A DNA stretch of 64,000 nt from Tissierella sp. (GTDB lineage: Bacteria; Bacillota; Clostridia; Tissierellales; Tissierellaceae), in assembly GCF_031460495.1 (NCBI RefSeq), contig NZ_JAVKTS010000004.1, forward strand, positions 1 through 64,000, written 5' to 3'. The position numbers and the translations under genes are program-made. The notes below the pieces were generated by a model. It was not told the origin of the DNA and did not search any database. It worked only from the letters and a program-made list of their open reading frames with translations. Below, piece after piece: positions 32,740-41,416 of this stretch. How positions within the stretch are numbered: position 1 is the first letter of the stretch; every line of letters starts with the position of its first letter.

Positions 32740-34125
32740 ATGGATGATATATCGATAAAAGAAGCTTTTAATTTGAAGAGGGAATACTTCGATAATGGAA
32801 ATACCAAATCCTATGATTTTAGATTTCATAAATTACAAATACTGAAAGATGCCATAAAGAGATATGAACTTGAAATTGTTGATGCTCTCTATAAAGACCT
32901 ACATAAGTCTGATTTTGAAGCATTTACTTCAGAAATAGGGTTTGTTTATGATGAGATTAATTATATTATGAAGCATTTAAAATCATGGATGAAACCGAAA
33001 AAAGTGGCAACACCTGTTACAACATATCCTGCTAAATCTTATTTATATTCAGAGCCATTAGGGGTAGTACTCATAGTTGGACCTTGGAACTATCCTTTTC
33101 ATTTGTTAATGGCACCTTTAGTAGGTGCTATAGCTGCGGGAAATTGTGCCATCCTTAAACCATCTAATCAAGCAAACAACACAGCTAAAGTTGTGGAGAA
33201 AATTATCACTGAGATATTTGATGAGGAATATATTAGTGTAATACAAGGACCTGGATCTATCTTGGGTAACATGTTAATTGAAAAATTTAGATTCGATCAT
33301 ATATTTTTTACTGGAAGTGAAAGGGTTGGAAAAGAGGTATTGAAAATGGCAGCTGCTCATTTAACCCCAGTAACTTTGGAGTTAGGAGGCAAAAGTCCAG
33401 CTATTGTAGATAAAAATACAAATCTTGACTTAGCTGCAAAGAGACTCACTACTGCAAAATACTATAATGCTGGACAAACATGTGTTGCTCCAGATTATCT
33501 ATTGGTTCATGAAGATGTGAAAGAAGATTTTTTAAAGATAATGATAAAATATATAAAAGACTTTTTTGGAGATAATCCAAGGGAAAGTAAAGATCTTGGA
33601 CGAATTATTAATGAAAAGCGATTTGATGTCCTTAAGGGATTTTTAGATGAGGGTCATGTCATAGTCGGTGGAGAAAGTAATAGAGAAGAAAAGTATATAG
33701 CTCCAACTATAATTGATGGAATAGATTTAGATAGTGCAATCATGCAGGAAGAAATTTTCGGACCAATTTTACCTGTTATGACATATAAAGATACTGATCA
33801 AATAATAAAAGTGGTGAGGAAAAATCGATATCCATTGGCTCTTTATCTATTTACAAATGATAAAGAGTTAGAAGATTTTATCATTGAAAGAATTGAGTTC
33901 GGAGGAGGCTGTATTAACAATGGACTCTTACATCTACTTAATAGCAAACTTCCTTTCGGAGGAGTAGGAAACAGCGGCATGGGAAACTATCATGGAAGAT
34001 ACAGCTTTGATAGATTTTCACATAAAAAGAGTATCCTCAAATCTCATAAGAACATTGATATGCCATTGAGATATCCACCATATAGTGAGGGGCAATTAAA
34101 TCTGGTAAAAAAAGTTATGAAATAA
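32740..34125 (+). CDS. Aldehyde dehydrogenase (class 3 / YwdH-like)
   Basis: A 461-aa NAD(P)-dependent enzyme. The catalytic cysteine is in GQTCVAPDYLL near residue 248 and the general-base glutamate in TLELGGKSP near 214. Further marks are GPWNYPFHL and the FGGVGNSGMGNYHG end. It lacks the N-terminal extension of some classes and is of the short class 3 type, which acts on fatty or aromatic aldehydes. It ends at a strong terminator that doubles as the left repeat of an island. Confidence 0.92.
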   Translation: MDDISIKEAFNLKREYFDNGNTKSYDFRFHKLQILKDAIKRYELEIVDALYKDLHKSDFEAFTSEIGFVYDEINYIMKHLKSWMKPKKVATPVTTYPAKSYLYSEPLGVVLIVGPWNYPFHLLMAPLVGAIAAGNCAILKPSNQANNTAKVVEKIITEIFDEEYISVIQGPGSILGNMLIEKFRFDHIFFTGSERVGKEVLKMAAAHLTPVTLELGGKSPAIVDKNTNLDLAAKRLTTAKYYNAGQTCVAPDYLLVHEDVKEDFLKIMIKYIKDFFGDNPRESKDLGRIINEKRFDVLKGFLDEGHVIVGGESNREEKYIAPTIIDGIDLDSAIMQEEIFGPILPVMTYKDTDQIIKVVRKNRYPLALYLFTNDKELEDFIIERIEFGGGCINNGLLHLLNSKLPFGGVGNSGMGNYHGRYSFDRFSHKKSILKSHKNIDMPLRYPPYSEGQLNLVKKVMK

Positions 34126-34129
34126 TACA

Positions 34130-34171
34130 ATAAAAAAAGAAGTTTAAGCGTAAAAGCTTAAACTTCTTTTT
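34130..34171. repeat. Left 42-bp direct repeat of the accessory island
   Basis: Perfect match to 37197-37238. It brackets about 3 kb of accessory genes and could be an attL/attR-like duplication. Confidence 0.85.
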
Positions 34172-34173
34172 TT
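34132..34173. terminator. Terminator after the aldehyde dehydrogenase gene
   Basis: Stem with core AGAAGTTTAAGC/GCTTAAACTTCT, loop GTAAAA, T run. It repeats at 37197-37238. Confidence 0.9.
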
Positions 34174-34175
34174 AA

Positions 34176-34424
34176 GGCGATATTATTAAAACAGGTGCAA
34201 ATGATCAAACCTTGGTATTGAAAATTGGGGATGATGATGCAATACTATTTACGGGTCACCAGTTCATAGTAGCTCATGGGATACAGAAAGAAGGTGATAA
34301 GGCATTTTGGAATTGGGGAGAATATTATGATGAACTACCAGATGAAGTATTTGAGAAAAACAGATCAAAAGATGAGTCCAAAGAGCAATTGGGTTTAGAA
34401 GATGATTGGGAAATAGAACAATAG
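34176..34424 (+). pseudogene. 5'-truncated gene relic, mobile-element type
   Basis: An open frame runs from right after the repeat (no start codon with a ribosome site) to a TAG at 34424. It reads GDIIKTGANDQTLVLKIG onward to a charged C-terminus (about 82 codons). The coding-like composition with aromatic FWNWGEYYDELP suggests the tail of a real protein whose 5' end was lost at the repeat junction. A TTG at 34212 could start a 70-aa form. I do not recognise the family. Confidence 0.5.
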
Positions 34425-34552
34425 TTAAAACTAGCAATAGAAGTATCTATAGCTAGTTTTTTTAAATTGAACAAATAAAGAAAAAAGAAAGTAAAAAAGA
34501 AAAGCACTTTAATACTTCTTTATTCTATTTAAAAGCTTTGGAGGTGCATCTA

Positions 34553-35467
34553 ATGGAAGTTAAAAGATATACTGATGAAGAAATAAATGAAGCGAACAAT
34601 GTCAGCATAGTAGATTACATAAATAATTTGAATTTAGAAACTAAAAGAGCTGGAAAGACTTTTAAGCTAGAAGGTCATGGTGGATTATATATCGATCCTA
34701 TAAAAAACAAATGGAACTGTTTTTCTAAGGGCAAAGGTGGAGGCCCAATTCAATTAGTTATGTTTTTGGAAAATAATACTTGGGTAGAAGCAGTAAAGAC
34801 TTTACTAGGTAACAACTATGAAAGTAGTCATGTAAACTTAAGTCATAAGATTATTGATAAAGAAACTAGTAAGGAATTTATTCTACCAAAGAAAAATAAA
34901 ACCTTTAATCATATAATTGCATACTTAATTAAAACCAGAGGTATTGATAAGGATATGGTATATAACTGTATTCAAAGTAAAACACTTTATGAAGATGAAA
35001 GAAGAAATTGTGTATTTGTTGGATATGATAAAGAAGGAGTACCAAAATATGCAGGTCTTAGGGGTACTAACTCAAGTAAGGAATTTAAGGGAGAAGTTGA
35101 GAATAGTAATAAAGCTTTTTCTTTCAATATCCCAGGAGAGACTAATAAACTCTATATATTTGAATCTCCTATAGAAGTAATGAGTTATTTAACACTACAA
35201 AAGAAGTTTAAATATCATGAAGAATTCAATCACCATATGCTATCATTAGGATGTTTAGCTCCTGTAGCATTAAATCAATATTTAGAAGATAATCCTAATA
35301 TAGGAGAGTTAAATATATGCCTTAATAATGATAAATGGGGTATTGATGCTGCTAATCATATAAAAAAAGAATACCAGGATAGATATAAGATAAATATAGA
35401 GTTTCCCGAGCTAAAAGATTTTAATGAGGATCTGGTTCATATTAATAGAAATATAAAAAACAATTAA
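34553..35467 (+). CDS. DUF3991/TOPRIM protein (mobile-element primase-like)
   Basis: A 304-aa protein. The N-terminal half resembles the zinc-binding domain of DnaG primases without its zinc ligands (KWNCFSKGKGGGPIQLVMF near residue 55). The middle is the DUF3991 part (YLIKTRGIDKDMVYNCI), and the C-terminal TOPRIM fold has the glutamate in IFESPIEVMSY and an NNDKWG acidic pair. Such genes are carried by plasmids, conjugative elements and phages. The ATG follows TTGGAGGTG. It is the clearest sign that this stretch was mobile. Confidence 0.82.
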   Translation: MEVKRYTDEEINEANNVSIVDYINNLNLETKRAGKTFKLEGHGGLYIDPIKNKWNCFSKGKGGGPIQLVMFLENNTWVEAVKTLLGNNYESSHVNLSHKIIDKETSKEFILPKKNKTFNHIIAYLIKTRGIDKDMVYNCIQSKTLYEDERRNCVFVGYDKEGVPKYAGLRGTNSSKEFKGEVENSNKAFSFNIPGETNKLYIFESPIEVMSYLTLQKKFKYHEEFNHHMLSLGCLAPVALNQYLEDNPNIGELNICLNNDKWGIDAANHIKKEYQDRYKINIEFPELKDFNEDLVHINRNIKNN

Positions 35468-35503
35468 AAGTAGTACAATTAGAAAATGAAGAAAGTGAGG
35501 TTT

Positions 35504-35530
35504 ATGAGCTAGACATGTAGCTCATTTTTT
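35504..35530 (+). terminator. Terminator of the DUF3991/TOPRIM gene
   Basis: ATGAGCT/AGCTCAT stem with 8-nt loop and six T. Confidence 0.75.
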
Positions 35531-35730
35531 AATAATTTAAAGAAAGGATTATGGCATGGATACTAAAAATAACGCAAGAACTTTAGTATATAAAAAATCA
35601 ATATTAAGATATCTTTATATTGTATAAGTAGTTAAAAATGTTAGATACACTAAAACTAAATATTTAGTAAAAATATTGTAAAAATATTGTATATAAGCCA
35701 CATTCTAAGAGCTATTATTAGCTGCATTAA
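35531..35730. other. Intergenic stretch in the island
   Basis: AT-rich DNA. A 23-codon frame at 35556-35627 (MDTKNNARTLVYKK start) has AAAGGATT before it but no recognisable identity, so I do not call it. Nothing else is supported. Confidence 0.35.
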
Positions 35731-35781
35731 ATGTTATTTATATGCACTATAGAGCTAGAGGATAGATTTATAAAAACAGAA

Positions 35782-35798
35782 TCGGGGACAAGCCCCGA
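35782..35798 (-). terminator. Terminator of small membrane gene A
   Basis: TCGGGG/CCCCGA stem followed, on the minus strand, by TTCTGTTTTT. Confidence 0.65.
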
Positions 35799-35810
35799 CT
35801 AATGTGAGAT

Positions 35811-35966
35811 TTAGCACCTTTTTTTTCTACCAAAGAAGTCACCGAATAAATCATCACCACAGAAAATAATTATTAATACAATAAAAAATATTAACATAAA
35901 GTTATTATTTTTATCGCAATCCCTATCTCTATCGCAGCCTCTATCACATAATAAATCAACGCCCAC
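35811..35966 (-). CDS. Small Cys/Asp/Arg-rich single-span membrane protein A
   Basis: A 51-aa protein found on the minus strand with a GTG start and GGAGGTG seven bases upstream. The N-terminus is MGVDLLCDRGCDRDRDCDKN, followed by a hydrophobic helix (FMLIFFIVLIIIF) and a CGDDLFGDFFG tail. It is a paralog of protein B at 36174-36293. A perfect AC-N16-CATANNNTA sigma-K-type promoter lies upstream, so it is probably made late in the mother cell during sporulation. No named family is recognised. Confidence 0.7.
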   Translation of the reverse strand: MGVDLLCDRGCDRDRDCDKNNNFMLIFFIVLIIIFCGDDLFGDFFGRKKRC

Positions 35967-36003
35967 AGTAAACACCTCCATTTATTCATAAAATATCTCA
36001 TAA

Positions 36004-36030
36004 TAGTATATGAGAATTAGTAAAAATTGT
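36004..36030 (-). promoter_or_regulatory. Sigma-K-like promoter of small gene A
   Basis: Minus strand AC at 36029-36030, 16-bp spacer, CATATACTA at 36004-36012, a full match to CATANNNTA. Confidence 0.55.
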
Positions 36031-36143
36031 TAATCAAGGGACACGGAGTAGAATTAAACAAACTATCAATGAACGACACATAGCAAGAAGATAATGTAAT
36101 TTATATGCAGCATGGAGCTAGAGATATGGGTTAAATATAAGAA

Positions 36144-36160
36144 TCGGGGACAAACCCCGA
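36144..36160 (-). terminator. Terminator of small membrane gene B
   Basis: TCGGGG/CCCCGA stem followed on the minus strand by TTCTTATATT. The tail is weak. Confidence 0.55.
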
Positions 36161-36173
36161 CTCTTATAATCTA

Positions 36174-36293
36174 CTAAAATATATCACAGTTACAGAAAAT
36201 TAATACTAGTATCAGGAAGAAGAACAACAAAGAAGTATCCATACCTTTTCTGTCACAGTCTCTATCTCTATCTCTACCAAGTATTTCGCCCAC
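36174..36293 (-). CDS. Small Asp/Arg/Cys-rich single-span membrane protein B
   Basis: A 39-aa protein with GTG start and GGAGGTG upstream. It begins MGEILGRDRDRDRDCDRKG, then has a hydrophobic helix LLFFFLILVLIFC and ends CNCDIF. It shares the RDRDRDCD block, the GTG start, the leader and the promoter with protein A. Too short for automatic calling. The function is unknown; a spore membrane or coat role is suggested by the promoter. Confidence 0.7.
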   Translation of the reverse strand: MGEILGRDRDRDCDRKGMDTSLLFFFLILVLIFCNCDIF

Positions 36294-36334
36294 AATTAAC
36301 ACCTCCGTTTATTTTAAGAGAACCAACTCTCTAA

Positions 36335-36362
36335 TATAATATGAGAATTACTGTTAAAATGT
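36335..36362 (-). promoter_or_regulatory. Sigma-K-like promoter of small gene B
   Basis: Minus strand AC at 36361-36362, 17-bp spacer, CATATTATA at 36335-36343, matching CATANNNTA. The flank AATTCT before the -10 is the same as in gene A. Confidence 0.55.
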
Positions 36363-36521
36363 TACTAAGTAGGGGTGTAGAAATACAAGAGTTGCTCTAA
36401 TTTGAGGATGGATTAAGTCATCTAGGATAGAAACAATTATGATAACAAAGAATTGTATTAAAGCATTATTTTTATGTCGCATAACAAGTAAAGTATGTAA
36501 TATCATGATATTTATACTTAA

Positions 36522-37076
36522 ATGAAGAAAGTGATTAAGTTGTGCAATAAATGTAAGTGCAGTAAATGTAGTAATCTCAAACAGTACTCTGATGACTTAA
36601 TAATATTGATTGCACTTTTAAATTATATGAATCATTTTTCCTCGGCGGCAGAAATAAGAAAACAGAATGTCGATATGCAGGGCGAGTATTTTAACTCATA
36701 TGTATGTGAATGCCTTGCAGATTACTATGCCCGAATGAGAAATAAATTTCCGTTTAATCCAATATCATCAGAAGTAAAGGATTATCTTCCCAATAAGAGA
36801 GGCGCAAAGGTGTTTTTTGATGCACTACAGCAACCATTATTGAAGTTCACGAATGGATGTTGCAAATGTTTTGTTCTTTCAATTGGATTTAGCAGAGAAG
36901 GTATTCCATTGGCTACCATTGCAGAACCTGAAAGGACTTACTGTTATAGGTTGCTTAATGATTTAAGTGAGTGGGCAATGCCTGTAGTAGGACTGGCGAA
37001 TATGGGAACAAATCTGTTTCCGGCAGAAGTTGTTTTTACAGAACATAATGATAAATTTTATGCTGATGTTTTATAA
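36522..37076 (+). CDS. Orphan Cys-rich protein in the island
   Basis: A 184-aa protein that opens with a tight cysteine cluster (CNKCKCSKC at residues 8-16), likely a metal-binding knuckle, and has another CCKC near residue 114. The rest is unrecognised. The ATG has no clear ribosome site; a TTG at 36540 after GAAGAAAGTGA would give a form seven residues shorter at its start. The gene seems somewhat less AT-rich than its neighbours, which fits acquisition. I do not assign a function. Confidence 0.6.
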   Translation: MKKVIKLCNKCKCSKCSNLKQYSDDLIILIALLNYMNHFSSAAEIRKQNVDMQGEYFNSYVCECLADYYARMRNKFPFNPISSEVKDYLPNKRGAKVFFDALQQPLLKFTNGCCKCFVLSIGFSREGIPLATIAEPERTYCYRLLNDLSEWAMPVVGLANMGTNLFPAEVVFTEHNDKFYADVL

Positions 37077-37196
37077 CAAATTCCAATTTATCTAGTTAAG
37101 GATAAGCATAAAATAAATGAGTTTAGACACAACATTTATTAATAGCGCAGCTGACCATATTGTGTATTCCATGGTGAGATTTTAAACTATAACATC

Positions 37197-37238
37197 ATAA
37201 AAAAAGAAGTTTAAGCGTAAAAGCTTAAACTTCTTTTT
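37197..37238. repeat. Right 42-bp direct repeat of the island (also tRNA-Leu terminator)
   Basis: Perfect copy of 34130-34171. On the minus strand it lies 4 bp after the 3' end of tRNA-Leu and works as its terminator (stem AGAAGTTTAAGC/GCTTAAACTTCT, A/T flanks). Confidence 0.85.
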
Positions 37239-37242
37239 GTCT

Positions 37243-37329
37243 TGGTGCCGCTGGCCGGGGTCGAACCGGCACGGTATCACTACCACAGGATTTTGAGTCC
37301 AGCACGTCTGCCAATTCCATCACAGCGGC
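37243..37329 (-). tRNA. tRNA-Leu (CAA)
   Basis: Class II tRNA on the minus strand with acceptor GCCGCTG/CAGCGGC, encoded CCA, long variable arm and anticodon loop CTCAAAA. The anticodon stem has one T-T mismatch. It adjoins the right repeat of the island. Confidence 0.93.
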
Positions 37330-37459
37330 TAAAATGATTACAAGAAATATAATAGCATATAAAACTTAATAAATCAAGATTTTTCTTTTTCATTTTGTTT
37401 ACTCATATTGTATTTTGAGGTATACTAGAAGATATGAAGCTTTGAATAGGAGTGAGGAA

Positions 37460-40129
37460 ATGGATAAGAAAAAACTGATGATTATAGATGGTAGTTCTCT
37501 AATATATAGAGCCTTTTATGCTTTACCCTTGTTATCAAACAAGGATGGCATATATACCAATGGAGTATATGGATTTTTGACTATGTTATACAAGGTAAAG
37601 GAAGAACAAAAACCAGACTATATCTGTGTAGCCTTTGATAAAAAAGGGCCTACATTTAGACATGAAGAGTACGATAAATATAAGGGCAATAGACAAGCAA
37701 CACCTTCAGAATTAGTACAGCAATTTCCAATTATAAGAGAAATACTTGACGCTATGAATATTAAATATTTAGAGCTATCTGGTTTTGAAGCTGATGATAT
37801 TGCAGGAACTTTAGCAAAAATGGGGGAAGAAAATCTAATTGATGTTATATTGGTCACTGGAGATAAGGATTATCTTCAATTGGCGACTGATAGTACTAAA
37901 GTATTTATTACTAAAAAAGGAATTACTGAATTAGAAGTATTTGATAGGAATATAATTATTGATAAGTATGAAATTACACCTGATCAGCTAATTGATTTAA
38001 AAGGATTAATGGGAGACCAATCCGATAATATACCAGGAGTGCCAGGAATTGGAGAAAAGACAGGATTAAAGTTGTTAAAAGAATATGGTACAATTGAAAA
38101 TATATATGAAAATATAGATAATATTAGCGGTAAAAAATTAAAGGAAAATTTAGTTGAAAATAAACATCTTGCCTTTATGAGTAGAAAACTTGGTGAAATC
38201 ATGACAAGAGTACCTTTAGATTTAGGTATTGAAGATTTAAAAGTAAAGGAACCTAATTTAGACCCTTTGATAAAAATCTACTCAAACCTAGAATTTAATA
38301 GTTTGCTTGGAAAGATAAGCGATGGATATTCAGTTGAAGAAGAACTCCATGCTCCCTTAGAATTCAATATAATTAATCAATCAGATTATAGTGAATTAGT
38401 AAACAATCTAAAAAAAGCAGGAAAGTTTGCATTCAAATGTATAGTAGATGATGGTAATTATGTTGAGGATAAGATAATTGCTATAGGTATGAAAACTGAG
38501 GATTCTATAACAAATATTATTTGCTTAGATAAGCATGAAGAAGAATTTGCTAATAGTTTTGGGGATTTATTCAGAGATGAAACTATTGAAAAAATCGGAC
38601 ACAATCTAAAATCTGATATTGTTATATTATCAAGACTTGGTGTAGAAATTGAAAATATCAGGTTTGACTCTATGATAACCCAATACTTGGTTAATCCCTC
38701 TCAAAACACTTACTCCATCAATGATATAAGTAAGGAGTATTTAAATTATTATGGTGTAGATGAGGAAAGCCTCTTAGGCAAGGGCAAGAATAAGAGAAAA
38801 ATGGCTGATTTAAACGAATCTGAAATAGGGGAATATATTTCATTTATATTAGATACAGTATTAAATGTAGAGATAAAAATGCAAAAAGTTCTAGAAGAAC
38901 AGGAAATGTTAGAACTTTACTACAATGTTGAATTACCTTTAGTTCAGGTTCTAGCAAGTATGGAGCATTATGGATTTAAAATTGATATGGAAGAACTAAG
39001 AAAATTAGGAACAGAATATGAAGGAGAGATAAATTCACTGACCAGTGAAATTTATGAACTAGCTCAACAAGAGTTCAATATCAATTCAACTAAACAATTG
39101 GGAGATATACTGTTTGATAAATTATCTTTACCAGTTATCAAAAAGACTAAAACAGGATATTCAACAGATGCAGAGGTCTTAGATAAATTAATTGACCAGC
39201 ATCCAATAGTAGGTAAGGTTCTTAGATATAGACAAATTGTAAAATTGAAATCAACTTATATTGACGGACTTTTAAATTTAGTCAATAAAGAAACTGAGAG
39301 AGTTCATTCAAGCTTTAACCAAACAATTACTACTACAGGAAGAATAAGTAGCACAGAACCAAATTTGCAAAATATTCCTATTAGAACCGATGATGGTAGG
39401 AAGATTAGAAAAGCTTTTATTGCAGATAACAATGGCTACATCCTCGTAGATGCAGATTATTCTCAAATTGAGTTAAGGGTGTTAGCTCATATATCAAAGG
39501 ATCCTAAGATGATGGAATCCTTTATAAGCAATGAAGATATTCATACAAAGACAGCTTCTGAAGTGTTTGGCCTTCCTATAGATGAAGTTACATCTGAAAT
39601 GAGAGCTAGAGCAAAGGCTGTAAATTTTGGAATAGTATATGGGATTTCTGACTATGGTTTATCAAGGGACTTAAATATTTCTAGAAAAGAAGCAAAGGAG
39701 TATATAGATAATTATTTAAGAAACTATGAAATGGTTAAAAACTATATGGAGACTATAGTTGAGGATGGAAAGGAAAATGGCTATGTAGAGACTATTCTAC
39801 ACAGAAGAAGATATATACCAGAGCTTAAAGCAAAAAACTTCAATATCAAATCCTTTGGAGAGAGAATAGCTATGAATACTCCAATACAAGGGTCTGCTGC
39901 AGATATTATCAAAATGGCAATGGTAAATGTATATAAGGAACTGAAGAAAAGAAAATTAAAATCAAGGCTTATATTACAAATTCATGATGAACTTATAATA
40001 GAAGCTAAGAATGATGAAGTTGAGGAAGTAAAGATTTTATTGAGGGAAATAATGGAGACCTCTATTAAGCTTAGTATACCTCTCACAGTAGATTTAGAAG
40101 TAGGTGCTAATTGGTATGAAGCAAAATAA
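37460..40129 (+). CDS. polA: DNA polymerase I
   Basis: An 889-aa protein with a 5' nuclease domain (residues about 1-290, with SSLIYRAFYALP and VTGDKDYLQL), a 3'-5' exonuclease-like domain (about 310-480) and the family A polymerase domain with DADYSQIELRVLAH, RAKAVNFGIVYG and QIHDELIIEA. The first exonuclease motif reads FAFKCI where FDTE-type acidic residues are needed, so proofreading is probably lost, as in many Gram-positive PolA. I chose the ATG at 37460 after GGAGTGAGGAA, not the longer frame. Confidence 0.96.
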   Translation: MDKKKLMIIDGSSLIYRAFYALPLLSNKDGIYTNGVYGFLTMLYKVKEEQKPDYICVAFDKKGPTFRHEEYDKYKGNRQATPSELVQQFPIIREILDAMNIKYLELSGFEADDIAGTLAKMGEENLIDVILVTGDKDYLQLATDSTKVFITKKGITELEVFDRNIIIDKYEITPDQLIDLKGLMGDQSDNIPGVPGIGEKTGLKLLKEYGTIENIYENIDNISGKKLKENLVENKHLAFMSRKLGEIMTRVPLDLGIEDLKVKEPNLDPLIKIYSNLEFNSLLGKISDGYSVEEELHAPLEFNIINQSDYSELVNNLKKAGKFAFKCIVDDGNYVEDKIIAIGMKTEDSITNIICLDKHEEEFANSFGDLFRDETIEKIGHNLKSDIVILSRLGVEIENIRFDSMITQYLVNPSQNTYSINDISKEYLNYYGVDEESLLGKGKNKRKMADLNESEIGEYISFILDTVLNVEIKMQKVLEEQEMLELYYNVELPLVQVLASMEHYGFKIDMEELRKLGTEYEGEINSLTSEIYELAQQEFNINSTKQLGDILFDKLSLPVIKKTKTGYSTDAEVLDKLIDQHPIVGKVLRYRQIVKLKSTYIDGLLNLVNKETERVHSSFNQTITTTGRISSTEPNLQNIPIRTDDGRKIRKAFIADNNGYILVDADYSQIELRVLAHISKDPKMMESFISNEDIHTKTASEVFGLPIDEVTSEMRARAKAVNFGIVYGISDYGLSRDLNISRKEAKEYIDNYLRNYEMVKNYMETIVEDGKENGYVETILHRRRYIPELKAKNFNIKSFGERIAMNTPIQGSAADIIKMAMVNVYKELKKRKLKSRLILQIHDELIIEAKNDEVEEVKILLREIMETSIKLSIPLTVDLEVGANWYEAK

Positions 40130-40733
40130 TGTTATATTAATCGGATTAACTGGAGGAATAGCAACAGGCAAATCTACAGTTTCAAATATAATAATAGAAA
40201 AAGGATATCCCCTTATTGATGCAGATAAGATTGCTAGGGAAATAGTCCAGGTTAATAGACCAGCCTATAAAGAAATTGTTGAAGTGTTTGGAGAAAAAAT
40301 ATTAAATGAGGATAAAACCTTAGATAGAAAGAGCTTAGGAAATATTATCTTTAGTGAAAAAGAAGCTAGAGAAAAATTAAATAATATTACTCACCCATAT
40401 ATATTTGAAACTATAAAATCTGAAATTAAGAGACTGTCTAGAGAACATAATATTATTTTCTTAGATATACCATTGTTGTTTGAGCAGTTTGATTTAATAG
40501 AGAATTATAATATTGAATTTACAGACATATGGTTAGTATATGTAGAAAAGGCTATTCAAATAAATCGATTGATGAAAAGAGATGGAATTTCACAGGATGA
40601 AGCTTTAAGAAAAGTGGAGTCTCAAATGCCAATAGATGTTAAAAGAACAAGGTCTTCCAAGACAATCATCAATAGTGGAGATATTGAATTATTAAATAAA
40701 CAGGTAGATGAATTGTTACTAGAATTAATCTAA
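40116..40733 (+). CDS. coaE: Dephospho-CoA kinase
   Basis: A 205-aa kinase for the last step of coenzyme A synthesis. The P-loop GGIATGKST is at residues 13-21 and the lid has RLMKRDGISQDEALRKVESQ. The ATG at 40116 overlaps the polA end by 14 bp. The polA-coaE-lytic transglycosylase order is common in Clostridia. Confidence 0.94.
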   Translation: MKQNNVILIGLTGGIATGKSTVSNIIIEKGYPLIDADKIAREIVQVNRPAYKEIVEVFGEKILNEDKTLDRKSLGNIIFSEKEAREKLNNITHPYIFETIKSEIKRLSREHNIIFLDIPLLFEQFDLIENYNIEFTDIWLVYVEKAIQINRLMKRDGISQDEALRKVESQMPIDVKRTRSSKTIINSGDIELLNKQVDELLLELI

Positions 40734-40751
40734 TCTTGGAGGGATTTTCGG

Positions 40752-41405
40752 TTGTTTAAAATTATTAGAGGAATAAAAAAATTAATAATATTGTTAATTA
40801 CAATAGTTTTAGTAGTTTCTATAGCTTTTGTAGTTATGAGCGCTAAATATCCAATAGGATATAAGACTATGATAGTAAAATACTCTGAAATGTACGAGTT
40901 GGATCCATATTTAATTGCATCTATAATCAATGTTGAGAGCAGATATGATAAAAATGCAACATCTCCAAAAAACGCTAGAGGACTAATGCAAATTGGACCA
41001 CAGACTGGAGAATGGGCTAGTCAAGTCCTTGGGATAGAAAATTATACTGAGGAACTCCTATTTGATCCTGAAACAAATATAAGTATGGGAACTTGGTACA
41101 TTAGTACTTTATTTAAGGAATTCAATGGAAATTTGGATTTAGTTCTAGCGGCATATAATGCAGGAAGTGGCAATGTTAATAAATGGTTGAATGATGAGGA
41201 ATATTGTAGTGATGGAGCTAATCTATCAACTATTCCCTTTAAAGAAACTGAAGACTATCTAGAAAAAGTAAAGAAAGGCTATAATATTTATAGTACAGTA
41301 TATAAAAGATATATAATGAATCCAAATGAGAACGATTCTTTTTATATTAATTTATTACATAATATCAAAAGAACTTTCGATGAATTTATAGGCAGCATAA
41401 GATAA
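40752..41405 (+). CDS. Lytic murein transglycosylase (Slt domain)
   Basis: A 217-aa protein with one N-terminal membrane anchor (residues about 10-30) and the Slt fold outside the cell. The catalytic glutamate is E62 in VESRYDKNA, followed by ARGLMQIGPQTGEWA and VLAAYNAGSGNV. It cleaves peptidoglycan to anhydro-products. TTG start after GGAGGG. Confidence 0.92.
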   Translation: MFKIIRGIKKLIILLITIVLVVSIAFVVMSAKYPIGYKTMIVKYSEMYELDPYLIASIINVESRYDKNATSPKNARGLMQIGPQTGEWASQVLGIENYTEELLFDPETNISMGTWYISTLFKEFNGNLDLVLAAYNAGSGNVNKWLNDEEYCSDGANLSTIPFKETEDYLEKVKKGYNIYSTVYKRYIMNPNENDSFYINLLHNIKRTFDEFIGSIR

Positions 41406-41416
41406 GGGGGAAAAAA

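Larger units (their letters stand above)
35731..36040. repeat. Tandem duplication, unit 1
   Basis: A cassette of promoter, small gene, hairpin (TCGGGG/CCCCGA) and a TTATATGCA-GAGCTAGAG tail, on the minus strand. The unit recurs at 36094-36370 in diverged form. Confidence 0.7.
36094..36370. repeat. Tandem duplication, unit 2
   Basis: Diverged copy of 35731-36040 with the same order of promoter, small gene, CCCCGA hairpin and tail motif. Confidence 0.7.

Noticed and set aside
34944..35174. 76-codon plus-strand frame
   Set aside because: It overlaps the DUF3991/TOPRIM gene in another frame with no start signal.
35556..35627. 23-codon ORF after the TOPRIM gene
   Set aside because: It has a fair ribosome site but no likeness, partner or conserved feature that I can see.
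35811..36293. CRISPR-like repeat
   Set aside because: The similar blocks are only two, about 360 bp apart, and contain genes and terminators; there are no short spaced repeats.
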